A DNA stretch of 64,000 bases from Brenneria roseae subsp. roseae (GTDB taxonomy: Bacteria; Pseudomonadota; Gammaproteobacteria; Enterobacterales; Enterobacteriaceae): positions 124,001 to 188,000 of the forward strand of contig NZ_KZ819022.1 in the NCBI RefSeq assembly GCF_003115845.1. The letters run 5' to 3'. Below, one piece after another: positions 1 through 7,610 of this stretch. Below the pieces are notes generated by a model that saw only the letters and a list, made by a program, of their open reading frames with translations, searched no databases and was not told the DNA's origin. The first letter of the stretch is position 1, and each line of letters begins with the position of its first letter. A program made the position numbers and the translations under genes.

Positions 1-482
1 ATCTCAGCATTAAGGCTTCTGGCATTACTTAAATGCTCTTTACGTTTCTCATCAAGTTGGTGACTCATACCCTTGGCGAAAATATTCGAGTTAATATACA
101 GGTGTCCATGATGCTCAACGAGGATGCCTTTCTGTTTTAGCTTTTTGAATATGTTTGACATATTTCCTGATGCAATATTCAGCGCCTTACAGAGTGATGA
201 CTGAGAAAGGTTTATAAGGTTTCCGAACTCCATGTATTCTAAGATGTAAGTTAATACACGGAATTCATTCTTAGATATATCCAGATCAGAAAAAACACGA
301 AAGTTAGATGTAAAAGCAAAAACATAGGGCTGTGCAAATGATATTGCTTTATCTTCTTCTGTTGCAATAACGGTAGTTGATTTTATATCTTTGTTTTGCA
401 ACAAGTGTCTTGCGATATCAATCTTTTGTTCAGTAGTTAATGTTTCAAATAAACGAAGTAGTTCAGTGTCATTAGTATTCAT
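1..482 (-). CDS. RepL-like winged-helix protein (partial, 3' end outside window)
   Basis: An open frame begins at the ATG at 482 and stays open to the window edge, giving at least 160 residues. The middle of the protein has a winged-helix look: a recognition-helix-like stretch SSLCKALNIASGNMSN, then FKKLKQKGIL, then a wing ending in LYINSNIFAKG. That last motif resembles the NPN-F-KG signature of RepL-type plasmid replication proteins (family knowledge). Four phased palindromes lie 120-205 bp upstream and could be its binding sites or an origin (inference). A plain transcriptional regulator with a winged-helix fold is the main alternative. Confidence 0.5.
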   Translation of the reverse strand, partial: MNTNDTELLRLFETLTTEQKIDIARHLLQNKDIKSTTVIATEEDKAISFAQPYVFAFTSNFRVFSDLDISKNEFRVLTYILEYMEFGNLINLSQSSLCKALNIASGNMSNIFKKLKQKGILVEHHGHLYINSNIFAKGMSHQLDEKRKEHLSNARSLNAE

Positions 483-602
483 ATTATTCTCTCTTATAGT
501 TTTTATTCTGTTATTTTTAATACTATGCAGAAAAATAAAAGTCAATAGTTAAACTATAAATAAAATAGTACTTTTATTATGATATTGCTATATGTTAAAA
601 AA

Positions 603-688
603 TCTATGTTCAAACATAGATCTTGCTATGTTCGAACATAGGATGGATCTATGTGCGCACATAGGCATTTGCTATGTTCGAACATAGC
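603..688. repeat. Four phased 16-bp palindromes (CTATGTTCGAACATAG type)
   Basis: Palindromes lie at 604-619 (CTATGTTCAAACATAG, one central mismatch), 626-641 and 672-687 (both CTATGTTCGAACATAG, perfect) and 649-664 (CTATGTGCGCACATAG, perfect). Centre-to-centre spacing is 22, 23 and 23 bp, about two helical turns, so a protein could load all four on one DNA face. A degenerate copy (one mismatch) is at 1100-1115. They sit upstream of the RepL-like gene starting at 482. Iterons, a centromere or a multi-operator promoter are all possible. Confidence 0.85.
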
Positions 689-836
689 AAAAAAAGGTGT
701 GAATCCTTGATTTTATTGGGCTGGGGTAGTGCTTATAATTAAACAATTAGTAAGAAGTTAAGAGAGTAAAGTTTTCCATTTGTTTTATGCTGGAGCGGTT
801 TTACAGAAAATATGTGCTTTTCTTCATACTTATTTT

Positions 837-1262
837 CAGCGAAGTGATTGTTTCATACAATCACGAAGCGCTGCTTTTTGTTACTAAATTTATAATCATA
901 GTATTACTATAGGGGAAGAGCTTTTCTCTTAACTTTATTAGCGGCTATCGCCGCAATTCTCTATGGATAAATCCATCATTAACAGGGGCAAGCCCTGTTT
1001 CAGCAATGTGATTGTTTTGGACAATCACTAAGTGCTGCTTCTTTGAATATAGTTTTCCTATACGTTTAAGAGCAAATGCTATATGTTATCGCGGTAATGC
1101 TATGTTCAAAAATAGGATCAATTTTTTATTTTATGATGGAATGATCTGGAAAAGATCTTTCCTCTTTTTATTATCAATATTGAAAAGTTACCTCATCAAG
1201 ATGAAAATACATATTTCAGAGTTAGGGCGTAGCCGTGCGGCAGCACATGAGCGTTAGCTCAT
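837..1262. repeat. Run of consecutive short hairpins in a gene-free stretch
   Basis: No convincing gene lies between 483 and 1386. Stem-loops follow one another: a two-tier hairpin at 837-873 (CAGCG/CGCTG outside GTGATTGT/ACAATCAC, then CTTTTTG), ATAGT/ACTAT at 898-910, AAGAG/CTCTT at 916-930, GCGGC/GCCGC at 941-954, ATGGAT/ATCCAT at 963-976, AACAGGG/CCCTGTT at 981-999, and a second two-tier hairpin at 1001-1037. Further on are GTGC/GCAC at 1235-1246 and ATGAGC/GCTCAT at 1247-1262. An 81-codon frame over this stretch is a by-product of the repeats. Function is unknown; single-strand origin, RNA structure or insulation are possible. Confidence 0.7.
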
Positions 1263-1386
1263 AAGATAAATATCTTTTCAAAAGAAGATTAAAACATTAC
1301 GGAAAACGTTATTATCCAAAAGTTAAATTTGATTTTCCTAAAATAAATATGGTATTAAAAAATAAAACAAAAAGGAAAATAAAAGA

Positions 1387-2073
1387 ATGAAAAATATTAA
1401 GATTATTACACTCTTTCACGCCCATGAAAAAATTCCATTTCTGACCTGCATAGTAAAAGACATGGAAGAAAATGAACAAGGAATAAATCTTTTCCTTGAA
1501 AACGGTAATAACATTTATGTGAAAGATTACGATTCTTACTTCTTATCAGAATCTGCAAATGCCTGTGATAGTGAGCGAATGGTAAATGTTTATGGGAGAT
1601 TAATTTCTGAACTCAGCCAAGTCAGCGAAGAAACAATAAGATCGCTGATGTCAGAAACTGAAACCTATAACAGTCAGCATCCCAACACGCCCGTTAGCAA
1701 ACTGGATGATTATTATTACTGTGGCAGAATGAAAGTTAATGGCCCGGATGAACCCAAACTGATGAACGCACTTGGCCTGCAAGATCTGTATGAGGCTCTA
1801 CAGCAAGATAGCTTTCTGTCGGTGCTGGAAGCCGATGGTGATATCGTTATCCACGATAACACCGGCTATCCAGTGGCTGAGTATTTACATTCTGGCATCA
1901 TCATTGGCATAGAGCCGATAAACCTTGCATATAGGCGAGATCTGACCAATGGCTATGTGGTGATGTTTAGAAACAGTGAATACGAGCAAGAGATGGAGGG
2001 CGATCTCTATGAGGCACTATCTCAGGCTGTTGATAGGCTTAAGATCGCTGTTGTGTTGTATGGGAATAAGTAA
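1387..2073 (+). CDS. Hypothetical protein, 228 aa
   Basis: The frame starts at an ATG preceded by an AAAGGAAAAT ribosome-binding stretch and encodes a soluble, acidic protein without signal peptide or membrane segment. I do not recognise the family. The C-terminal half contains an acidic patch (YEQEMEGDLYEALSQAV) and the centre a YYYCG motif. An anti-restriction protein would fit the position near a plasmid-like replication region, but the ArdA signatures are not obvious, so no function is assigned. Codon use is AT-rich at the start and closer to average in the second half. Confidence 0.6.
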   Translation: MKNIKIITLFHAHEKIPFLTCIVKDMEENEQGINLFLENGNNIYVKDYDSYFLSESANACDSERMVNVYGRLISELSQVSEETIRSLMSETETYNSQHPNTPVSKLDDYYYCGRMKVNGPDEPKLMNALGLQDLYEALQQDSFLSVLEADGDIVIHDNTGYPVAEYLHSGIIIGIEPINLAYRRDLTNGYVVMFRNSEYEQEMEGDLYEALSQAVDRLKIAVVLYGNK

Positions 2074-2200
2074 TAACCTACTTTATAGAACTCTCCATGG
2101 AACAGTTATGGTAAAATTAAAAACATAGCTTGTTTTAAAAATATTTATTATCCATATAAAGCTTTTTATAAAATTTATTTTTTAATTAATAGAGGAAATT

Positions 2201-3241
2201 ATGGCCGGAAAAAGACAGCATTTTATTCCCCGATTCTTACAACGAGGATTTTCTATAGAGAAAAATGGGAAGTATTTTTCTTGTTTATGCAAAAAAGAAT
2301 TTATAAAAGAAAATATATTAATTGAAAATATTGGTTTGGAAAATCAGTTTTATACCTTGAATGATGATTTCTCAATTGATGAAGAGATAACCAAAAAAGA
2401 AACATATATATACTCTGGGATTGTCCGCAAACTATTGGATGAATCGTTTTTATTAGATGATAAAGTTGCTCTTGCAGATTTTATTTATCATATGGAAATA
2501 AGGACTAAAAGTTTACGAGCTAATTTTACAAACTCAGCATCTTATTTGATTGATCAAATGAAAATGAGGTTCTTAAGTAAGGAATCAATTTCTACGTACT
2601 TTGAAAAAAACATTATGGCTGATCCATTAAAACTAGATAAGTTGATTAAAGTAGAATTAAATAAGCTATCTGCCCCTCATTTTATGCATCAAAATATTAA
2701 GCAATATTTACTTGATAATATTCATATCTGGCTACCAAATATAGCTGATGAATTTTTGTTGCAACTTATACCGATGTTTGAAAAAATGATTGATTCAGGT
2801 ATTCCAGAAGCAGCTAAAAAAGGTCATCTAAAAGGGCTTGAATTGGATTCCAGTTTAAAAATAGAAGAATATAAAAAATTATATTACAGAATAATAAAAA
2901 CAGATCAACCATTAATATTAGGTGATTGCATAGTCTTTTTTGAGGTGAAAGGAATGCGAAAATTCAAACCATTCTATGAAAAAGATGATGATTTGAAATC
3001 AATATTTATGCCATTGGATTCATATACATTACTGTATGGCGCTAAAAATCCAGAAGATAAACCAGATATTAATGAAATTAATTATGTAATGGCGAAATGT
3101 TCAACTGATTTTTTTATTTGCAAGAATTATATTTCACAAGTTGATGAACTTCAAAAAATAATTGGTGATAATTCCTATCTCTTAACAAATGAAGATATAG
3201 ATAAAATAATTGAACCATTGATAAGTAATGTACTAGGATGA
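2201..3241 (+). CDS. DUF4238-like protein
   Basis: The 346-residue product opens with KRQHFIPRFLQRGFS, which matches the N-terminal H-[FY]-[IV]-P-x-[FY]-x-L-x-x-F signature of DUF4238 proteins (family knowledge). No signal peptide or membrane helix is visible. The biochemical role of the family is not established; members are often found singly in mobile regions, and a defence function has been suspected for such orphans. An AGAGGAAATT ribosome-binding site supports the start. The gene is very AT-rich and ends just before a strong terminator shared with the convergent gene at 3327. It appears to be a single-gene unit. Confidence 0.65.
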   Translation: MAGKRQHFIPRFLQRGFSIEKNGKYFSCLCKKEFIKENILIENIGLENQFYTLNDDFSIDEEITKKETYIYSGIVRKLLDESFLLDDKVALADFIYHMEIRTKSLRANFTNSASYLIDQMKMRFLSKESISTYFEKNIMADPLKLDKLIKVELNKLSAPHFMHQNIKQYLLDNIHIWLPNIADEFLLQLIPMFEKMIDSGIPEAAKKGHLKGLELDSSLKIEEYKKLYYRIIKTDQPLILGDCIVFFEVKGMRKFKPFYEKDDDLKSIFMPLDSYTLLYGAKNPEDKPDINEINYVMAKCSTDFFICKNYISQVDELQKIIGDNSYLLTNEDIDKIIEPLISNVLG

Positions 3242-3253
3242 GCTTTGTCTATT

Positions 3254-3286
3254 AAAAAGGAGTTTGTTCGCATTCACTCCTTTTTT
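3254..3286. terminator. Bidirectional rho-independent terminator
   Basis: AAAAAGGAGT and ACTCCTTTTTT form an A-stem-T structure, so it can stop transcription from the gene ending at 3241 and from the opposite-strand lipoprotein gene ending at 3327. Confidence 0.8.
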
Positions 3287-3326
3287 ATAAACATAACCCA
3301 GTAAATAAAATTTGAGATTTTATTTA

Positions 3327-3704
3327 TTAATCCAACAACCCACGAGACACCTTACTCGCCGTTTGACTGAAATTATATCGGTCAACAACATTCCCTTTGA
3401 ACCAAATATCCAATGATTTCATATGGGCTGTGTTGCTGTTCTTAAGCAGGGCTAGGCCGGGAATGTAGTTTGAGATCTGGCTCTCGCCTGACATGCTGGA
3501 ATAGGACCACATTTCTTGCCCATCATTAGTAGCTCGTGTCTGAGGCTCCCCGAATGCGTTAATAACATCTTGCTGGGTAGTTTTCCCTTTAACGATTTTG
3601 GTTTTTACGGTTTGTTGGGATTCATCTTTCAGGGATTTGTTGCCATAAGTGGTGCAGGCAGAGAGAGGAAGGATCATCATTGCCGCAATAAGCAATTTTT
3701 TCAT
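3327..3704 (-). CDS. Small lipoprotein, SmpA/OmlA-like
   Basis: The 125-residue product starts with a lipoprotein signal peptide: positively charged MKK, a hydrophobic core and the lipobox LSAC with Cys17. After the cysteine, the segment KGKTTQQDVINAFGEPQTR resembles the folded core of BamE/SmpA/OmlA-type lipoproteins, in which a K-G-x-T-x-x-D-V-x-x-x-[FL]-G-x-P pattern is typical (family knowledge). It is therefore probably anchored in the outer or inner membrane. A GGAG ribosome-binding site six bases before the ATG supports the start. The gene downstream of 3759 on the same strand is also membrane-associated and may be co-transcribed. Confidence 0.7.
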   Translation of the reverse strand: MKKLLIAAMMILPLSACTTYGNKSLKDESQQTVKTKIVKGKTTQQDVINAFGEPQTRATNDGQEMWSYSSMSGESQISNYIPGLALLKNSNTAHMKSLDIWFKGNVVDRYNFSQTASKVSRGLLD

Positions 3705-3758
3705 GTTATCTCCATAAATAAAAACTATTTCATCGACGTGTTTAAATATCTTCTATGG

Positions 3759-4235
3759 CTATAGAATATATTTCTGAAATACCAATATCCAACGCTCGCA
3801 AAGACCTTGATTGCCTGCAGAAGATTTATTCACGGCTGGGATATTTACTTTCCAAGCCGGATTATGAATATCATCGGTTAAGATCGTTATCCCTGAACGT
3901 TGATTCGCTAAAAGCTTTTCTTTTCCATTAGCGATAGCGGCATTATTCATTCCGCGTAAAGTGCCATTACCATAAAATTTACCTGCTTCTGATATAGTGT
4001 AGTTAATTTCCCTGATGTTGTCATAAGAGTAGGTTTTATCTTGTTCTTTATTAAAGATGCGAACGGTGCGCTGCTTGGTATCAATGACAAACCCCGTATT
4101 CTGGCATTCATACGATAAAACATCACCGTCCAATACTTCTGAAAAAGAGTTGTAATGCTTCTTTTTTTGTATGTCTATGGTGGTCATGATAATGATAAAA
4201 GCTACCACTAAAAATATGATAAGAACAGCTTCCAC
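3759..4235 (-). CDS. Membrane-anchored hypothetical protein
   Basis: The frame starts at a GTG at 4235 and gives 158 residues. One hydrophobic helix (roughly residues 3-19) is followed by a charged KKK stop-transfer motif and a soluble domain containing a repeated aromatic/charged pattern, consistent with a single-pass cytoplasmic-facing protein. I do not recognise the family. It lies just upstream of the lipoprotein gene at 3704 on the same strand with a 54-base gap, so the two are likely to be transcribed together. An internal ATG at codon 16 is an alternative start that would remove the helix. Confidence 0.5.
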   Translation of the reverse strand: MEAVLIIFLVVAFIIIMTTIDIQKKKHYNSFSEVLDGDVLSYECQNTGFVIDTKQRTVRIFNKEQDKTYSYDNIREINYTISEAGKFYGNGTLRGMNNAAIANGKEKLLANQRSGITILTDDIHNPAWKVNIPAVNKSSAGNQGLCERWILVFQKYIL

Positions 4236-4674
4236 TTCGCCTGTCTCCGCACCAATGCCTTAACTACATCCGTTAATCATTAAAAGACGCTTCTGGCTTG
4301 GTTTTCTTCTGCTGAAGCATCTATCCCTGCGTGGCAAGCATACCACTCCGAAAGCCGAACTCAAGCAAAATGATCGGTATAACAGATCGATTATTATATA
4401 TTGATAGTTAATAGCGATTAAAAATCGTTTATCGATCGGTGTTTTAATTAGTTTAATCGATCGAATAACTAGTTATGATAGTTTATATCTATCATTATTT
4501 TGTTTTTGATCGTTATAAACGATATGACGACAGGAAAAAATAATTAAATTATATCAATTGGTTAAACAGGTTGTTTTGTTGGAGCATGCCTATTAGAGCC
4601 TGATGAAGCTTCTACTGGCGCAGGTAGAACACCTAAGAACACGCATTGGTAATCATTCAGAAAGGGATGGAAAG
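4236..4674. other. Gene-free AT-rich stretch with inverted repeats
   Basis: No supported gene is present. Short inverted repeats occur at 4415-4427 (CGATT/AATCG), 4465-4476 (ATAACTAGTTAT, perfect), 4476-4494 (TGATAG/CTATCA) and 4509-4523 (ATCGTT/AACGAT), with several GATCG-containing palindromes between. The stretch probably holds the promoter of the lipoprotein gene starting at 4675. Confidence 0.5.
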
Positions 4675-5229
4675 ATGAAGAAGATTTTACTCGTTACTTG
4701 CACAGCTCTGGTTTTGGCGGGATGTGGTGAGAAAGGCGACTTTGAGAAAGCGATTAATGCGAAAATTTCAAAGTCCAAGCTGTGCTACTCATTGCAGGAC
4801 AATAACATTGTATTTAATAAAGGTTTTCCTATCCGGGTTAACAGTGGCTATCGTTCTGCCGGATACAGCGCCAGCGATGAAATTTTAAGGGGGTTATCTG
4901 ATCAAGGGTTGCTTGCTGTTTCGAGGCAGTCTAACGGCTTTAGTAGCGTTGATGTTCTGGAAGTGACGGATCAAGGCCAACAGGTTGAGTTTTGGGACAA
5001 AAAAGACGGTGCCTGTGTTGGTCATCGTGTTGTAGCTGAGATAACGAACTGGACAGAACCCAGTGAAGCTGATGGCCTAAAAGTGACGCAGGTTTCATAT
5101 ACATGGAAATTGGCCGATGTGCCGGGATGGGTTGATAAAGATGTCTTCTCTGGTGTGAAAGGTATGGCTGAACCAGAAGAAGCCAAAATTGTTCTGGTGA
5201 AAACCAATAACGGCTGGTCGGCTCGGTAA
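4675..5229 (+). CDS. Lipoprotein of unknown function
   Basis: The ATG at 4675 is chosen because it gives a clean lipoprotein signal (MKK, hydrophobic core, lipobox LAGC with Cys17); a longer frame from 4603 would place 24 unlikely residues before it. The mature part of about 168 residues is soluble and ends with a TNNGWSAR sequence. I do not recognise a domain; proteins of this general kind have two-lobed folds around a DG-rich middle. The next gene starts 17 bases downstream with its own ribosome-binding site, so the two form a small operon of envelope proteins. Unrelated to the two envelope genes on the opposite strand. Confidence 0.65.
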   Translation: MKKILLVTCTALVLAGCGEKGDFEKAINAKISKSKLCYSLQDNNIVFNKGFPIRVNSGYRSAGYSASDEILRGLSDQGLLAVSRQSNGFSSVDVLEVTDQGQQVEFWDKKDGACVGHRVVAEITNWTEPSEADGLKVTQVSYTWKLADVPGWVDKDVFSGVKGMAEPEEAKIVLVKTNNGWSAR

Positions 5230-5246
5230 TTTCAGGAAAAGACGCT

Positions 5247-5909
5247 ATGAACACTATCTATTGGGTGATTTTCATGGGGCTGCTGATAAACATACCATCA
5301 CTGGCACCGGTGCTGTTTCTCAAAAAGATACAAAAGAACTTGAAGGTATCGTTGGCCCTTAGACTTTTTCTGCTTAACGCTTTCTTAGTCATATCTCTGG
5401 TAACGTTATCCCAGAACACTACGCAAAAATATGGGCTGTTCCCGATATGGCTGGTATTTACTGCTATTGGGCTGTTCGTGGTCATGCTAATTCCAACCGT
5501 AAAATTTACTCGTAAGTATTTAACCGTCGGTAAAAGCCGGGTTGTTATGCTTTCATCATTCCTGATCGCCTATGTCGTAAGATTTCATGGCGTGTTTTCA
5601 GATGTGAATGGCAGTGGATATACGCTTAATGGATACAATGTGGTATGGACGTTGTTCTTCTTGTTTGCGTGTCTACTGGCTTATCTCGGTTGTGCTGGGG
5701 ATAAAAATTATTCTGGTGCTTCTGCGCCGTCATCTACACCGCAATCAGATTATTTTAAACCGACCAAAGAGTACGAGACACAATCACAAATCGATTATGA
5801 TATTGCTGTGAAGGGATCAAGTGTTCTATCTGATCCAAATCTGAGCATCGTTGAGCAACAGCGTTATAGAGATGCTATAAAGAATAGTAAAGATACAGAT
5901 TTGGAGTGA
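5247..5909 (+). CDS. Integral membrane protein of unknown function
   Basis: The 220-residue product has about five hydrophobic segments (around residues 5-25, 35-55, 65-85, 100-118 and 130-150) followed by a hydrophilic cytoplasmic-type tail that is rich in Ser, Asp and Gln. The ATG follows an AGGAAAAGACGCT ribosome-binding region. It is 17 bases behind the lipoprotein gene and probably shares its message, which suggests they act together at the inner membrane. No family is recognised. Confidence 0.6.
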   Translation: MNTIYWVIFMGLLINIPSLAPVLFLKKIQKNLKVSLALRLFLLNAFLVISLVTLSQNTTQKYGLFPIWLVFTAIGLFVVMLIPTVKFTRKYLTVGKSRVVMLSSFLIAYVVRFHGVFSDVNGSGYTLNGYNVVWTLFFLFACLLAYLGCAGDKNYSGASAPSSTPQSDYFKPTKEYETQSQIDYDIAVKGSSVLSDPNLSIVEQQRYRDAIKNSKDTDLE

Positions 5910-5978
5910 TATTTTTCTTGAGATCGCACAAAGAATAGTAATTGGGTAAATATAATAAAGGGATTTTTTCATAAGATG

Positions 5979-6001
5979 CCGGCCATCGATTGATGGCCGG
6001 A
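5979..6001. terminator. GC-rich hairpin between convergent genes
   Basis: CCGGCCATC and GATGGCCGG form a strong stem between the gene ending at 5909 and the convergent gene ending at 6019. A T-run lies on the 5' side rather than the 3' side for the plus strand, so it may act mainly as a barrier or processing stem. Confidence 0.5.
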
Positions 6002-6018
6002 ATATATTATCTGCTATT

Positions 6019-6450
6019 TTATTTGTCTTTATCAGAAATAGTCACATCCATTCTTCTTCTCTCAATGGTTTTAATAATATTCATGATTATCACATCTCGA
6101 TTTTGTCTCGAGGTGGATTTTATACCAATTGTATTAGCCAGTGCCTTTAATGATTGTATTGTTGGAAATAACAATTCATTAGAAAGGTTTTTATTTATTT
6201 CTTCTATAGGTAAATTTTTCATTTTATCCGCATACTCAGTGAATTCTGCATGAGTTGCGTTATTAGCAGATGCTACAGATAATTCTTTTGACTTTTTATT
6301 GCTAGAGGATATAATCTTACTTTGTTTATTTTTTTCTTCCAGTAATCTTAATATGTCATCTAATGCATAATCCAAGTTTTTATTAGGATAGAATGACATT
6401 ATTTTTGTTATATATTGAGCAAGGGATATTAACTCATGAGTCTTTATCAT
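6019..6450 (-). CDS. Small partner protein of ParA
   Basis: The start is the ATG at 6450, which overlaps the parA stop as ATGA and is preceded by GGAGG inside parA, so translation is coupled. The 143-residue product is basic and helical with a Lys/Ser-rich centre and a C-terminal RQNRDVIIMNIIKTIERRR helix. It does not look like canonical ParB. Position and coupling suggest that it is the DNA-binding or adaptor partner of the ParA ATPase (inference); small dissimilar partners are common in plasmid partition systems of type Ib and in ParA-only systems. Confidence 0.6.
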   Translation of the reverse strand: MIKTHELISLAQYITKIMSFYPNKNLDYALDDILRLLEEKNKQSKIISSSNKKSKELSVASANNATHAEFTEYADKMKNLPIEEINKNLSNELLFPTIQSLKALANTIGIKSTSRQNRDVIIMNIIKTIERRRMDVTISDKDK

Positions 6451-7397
6451 AAATCCTCCAGTTTTTCGCACAATTCACTTACTACTTCTTCGAAATAGTT
6501 ACTCTGCTTTTCCGCATTCGCTTTAGAACGGGGTAAATTGTCATAGCTATAAACAGTAAGGTTATTTTCTGCCGCAACAGATATACCATCTCCATCTGTA
6601 ATATACTTCTCAAAAACCATTCCGGGATGTTGGGATTTTACATCGTTTATTGTTCCTTCATGTGTATCTTTAGGCTTTTTATCATACTCATCGACCATGT
6701 TGAATATAATTCCTAGCATTTCTGTGTCGGTGAAGTTAATCTGAGAATTAGAGTACTGTATCATTCCTCTGAAATTTGTATTCAATTTATCCATCTCTGT
6801 TTTGATAAGAGATATACCCACAGTGGATAAGAAATCTGGTATTGCTGGAATTAGATATAGTTCACTGGCAAAAAAAGCATTTTGAGTAACTAGATTAATA
6901 TTCGGGGGACAGTCAAGAAGTATATAATCATACTCATCACTTACTTGGTCAATAGCATGTTTTATAATAGCCATTTTTTCTAATTCAAGTTCTGTTTCTT
7001 TTTGATGTGTGGCTGCACTTTTCTTTTCACGCGCCAACATCATATCAACAAGAACTAATTCGTGATGGGATGGAAGTAAATCAACATTTTTCCATACCTT
7101 ACCGGGCCTAGCACTTATTGATTTTTTTATAATGGCTTTTTTTGTATCAAAAACATTACCATCAAAATAATCATCAAAAATATTTTTTAGTGTCGGTTTT
7201 TTATCGGTGTAAACATATTTTACGTATCCATCAACCCCTAGAGCCAGATAAGATAAATTGGATTGTGGGTCTAAGTCAATTAATAATACTCTCGGGTGTT
7301 CATCTGAGTTCCGCATTAGCCCTACACCAAGATGTAATGTTAAAGTGGATTTGCCAACTCCGCCTTTCCAATTTATCATGCTGATTATTTTAGCCAT
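6447..7397 (-). CDS. parA: ParA/MinD-type partition ATPase
   Basis: The 316-residue protein begins MAKIISMINWKGGVGKST; residues 11-18 (KGGVGKST) are the deviant Walker A motif of ParA ATPases. Switch and Walker B elements follow (LLIDLDPQSNLS near residue 40 and YDYILLDCPPN further on). It lacks a long N-terminal DNA-binding domain, placing it in the short ParA class. The start is supported by an AAGGATATTCAC ribosome-binding region. The family segregates plasmids or positions integrative elements on the nucleoid. Its presence with a RepL-like gene and a relaxase suggests that this region was, or can be, a plasmid. The insert around residues 70-140 is longer than in minimal ParA proteins. Confidence 0.88.
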   Translation of the reverse strand: MAKIISMINWKGGVGKSTLTLHLGVGLMRNSDEHPRVLLIDLDPQSNLSYLALGVDGYVKYVYTDKKPTLKNIFDDYFDGNVFDTKKAIIKKSISARPGKVWKNVDLLPSHHELVLVDMMLAREKKSAATHQKETELELEKMAIIKHAIDQVSDEYDYILLDCPPNINLVTQNAFFASELYLIPAIPDFLSTVGISLIKTEMDKLNTNFRGMIQYSNSQINFTDTEMLGIIFNMVDEYDKKPKDTHEGTINDVKSQHPGMVFEKYITDGDGISVAAENNLTVYSYDNLPRSKANAEKQSNYFEEVVSELCEKLEDL

Positions 7398-7610
7398 GTG
7401 AATATCCTTTTGTTAACTTTTATTTTAATCAATCAATACACTTTTTCTTTAACAAGGTCATAATTTTTTTCTGATATTTCTGAATTCTACTTGCATCATA
7501 TAATTACATATGGTTACTATTAAACTCTATATTTTTATAAAAAATAATCCCGTATCAAAAATTTTGAATTCTTGAGTATATCAATGAGTTTGTTTTTTTT
7601 GAACACATCA

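Noticed and set aside
603..688. Possible CRISPR array
   Set aside because: The repeats are short palindromes with 6-7 base gaps; there are no spacers of normal length and no cas genes.
1012..1257. 81-codon frame in the hairpin-rich stretch
   Set aside because: It overlaps several inverted repeats, has no ribosome-binding site and its residues look random.
1387..2073. ArdA-type antirestriction protein
   Set aside because: Position and acidity fit, but the conserved family blocks could not be recognised, so it is left as hypothetical.
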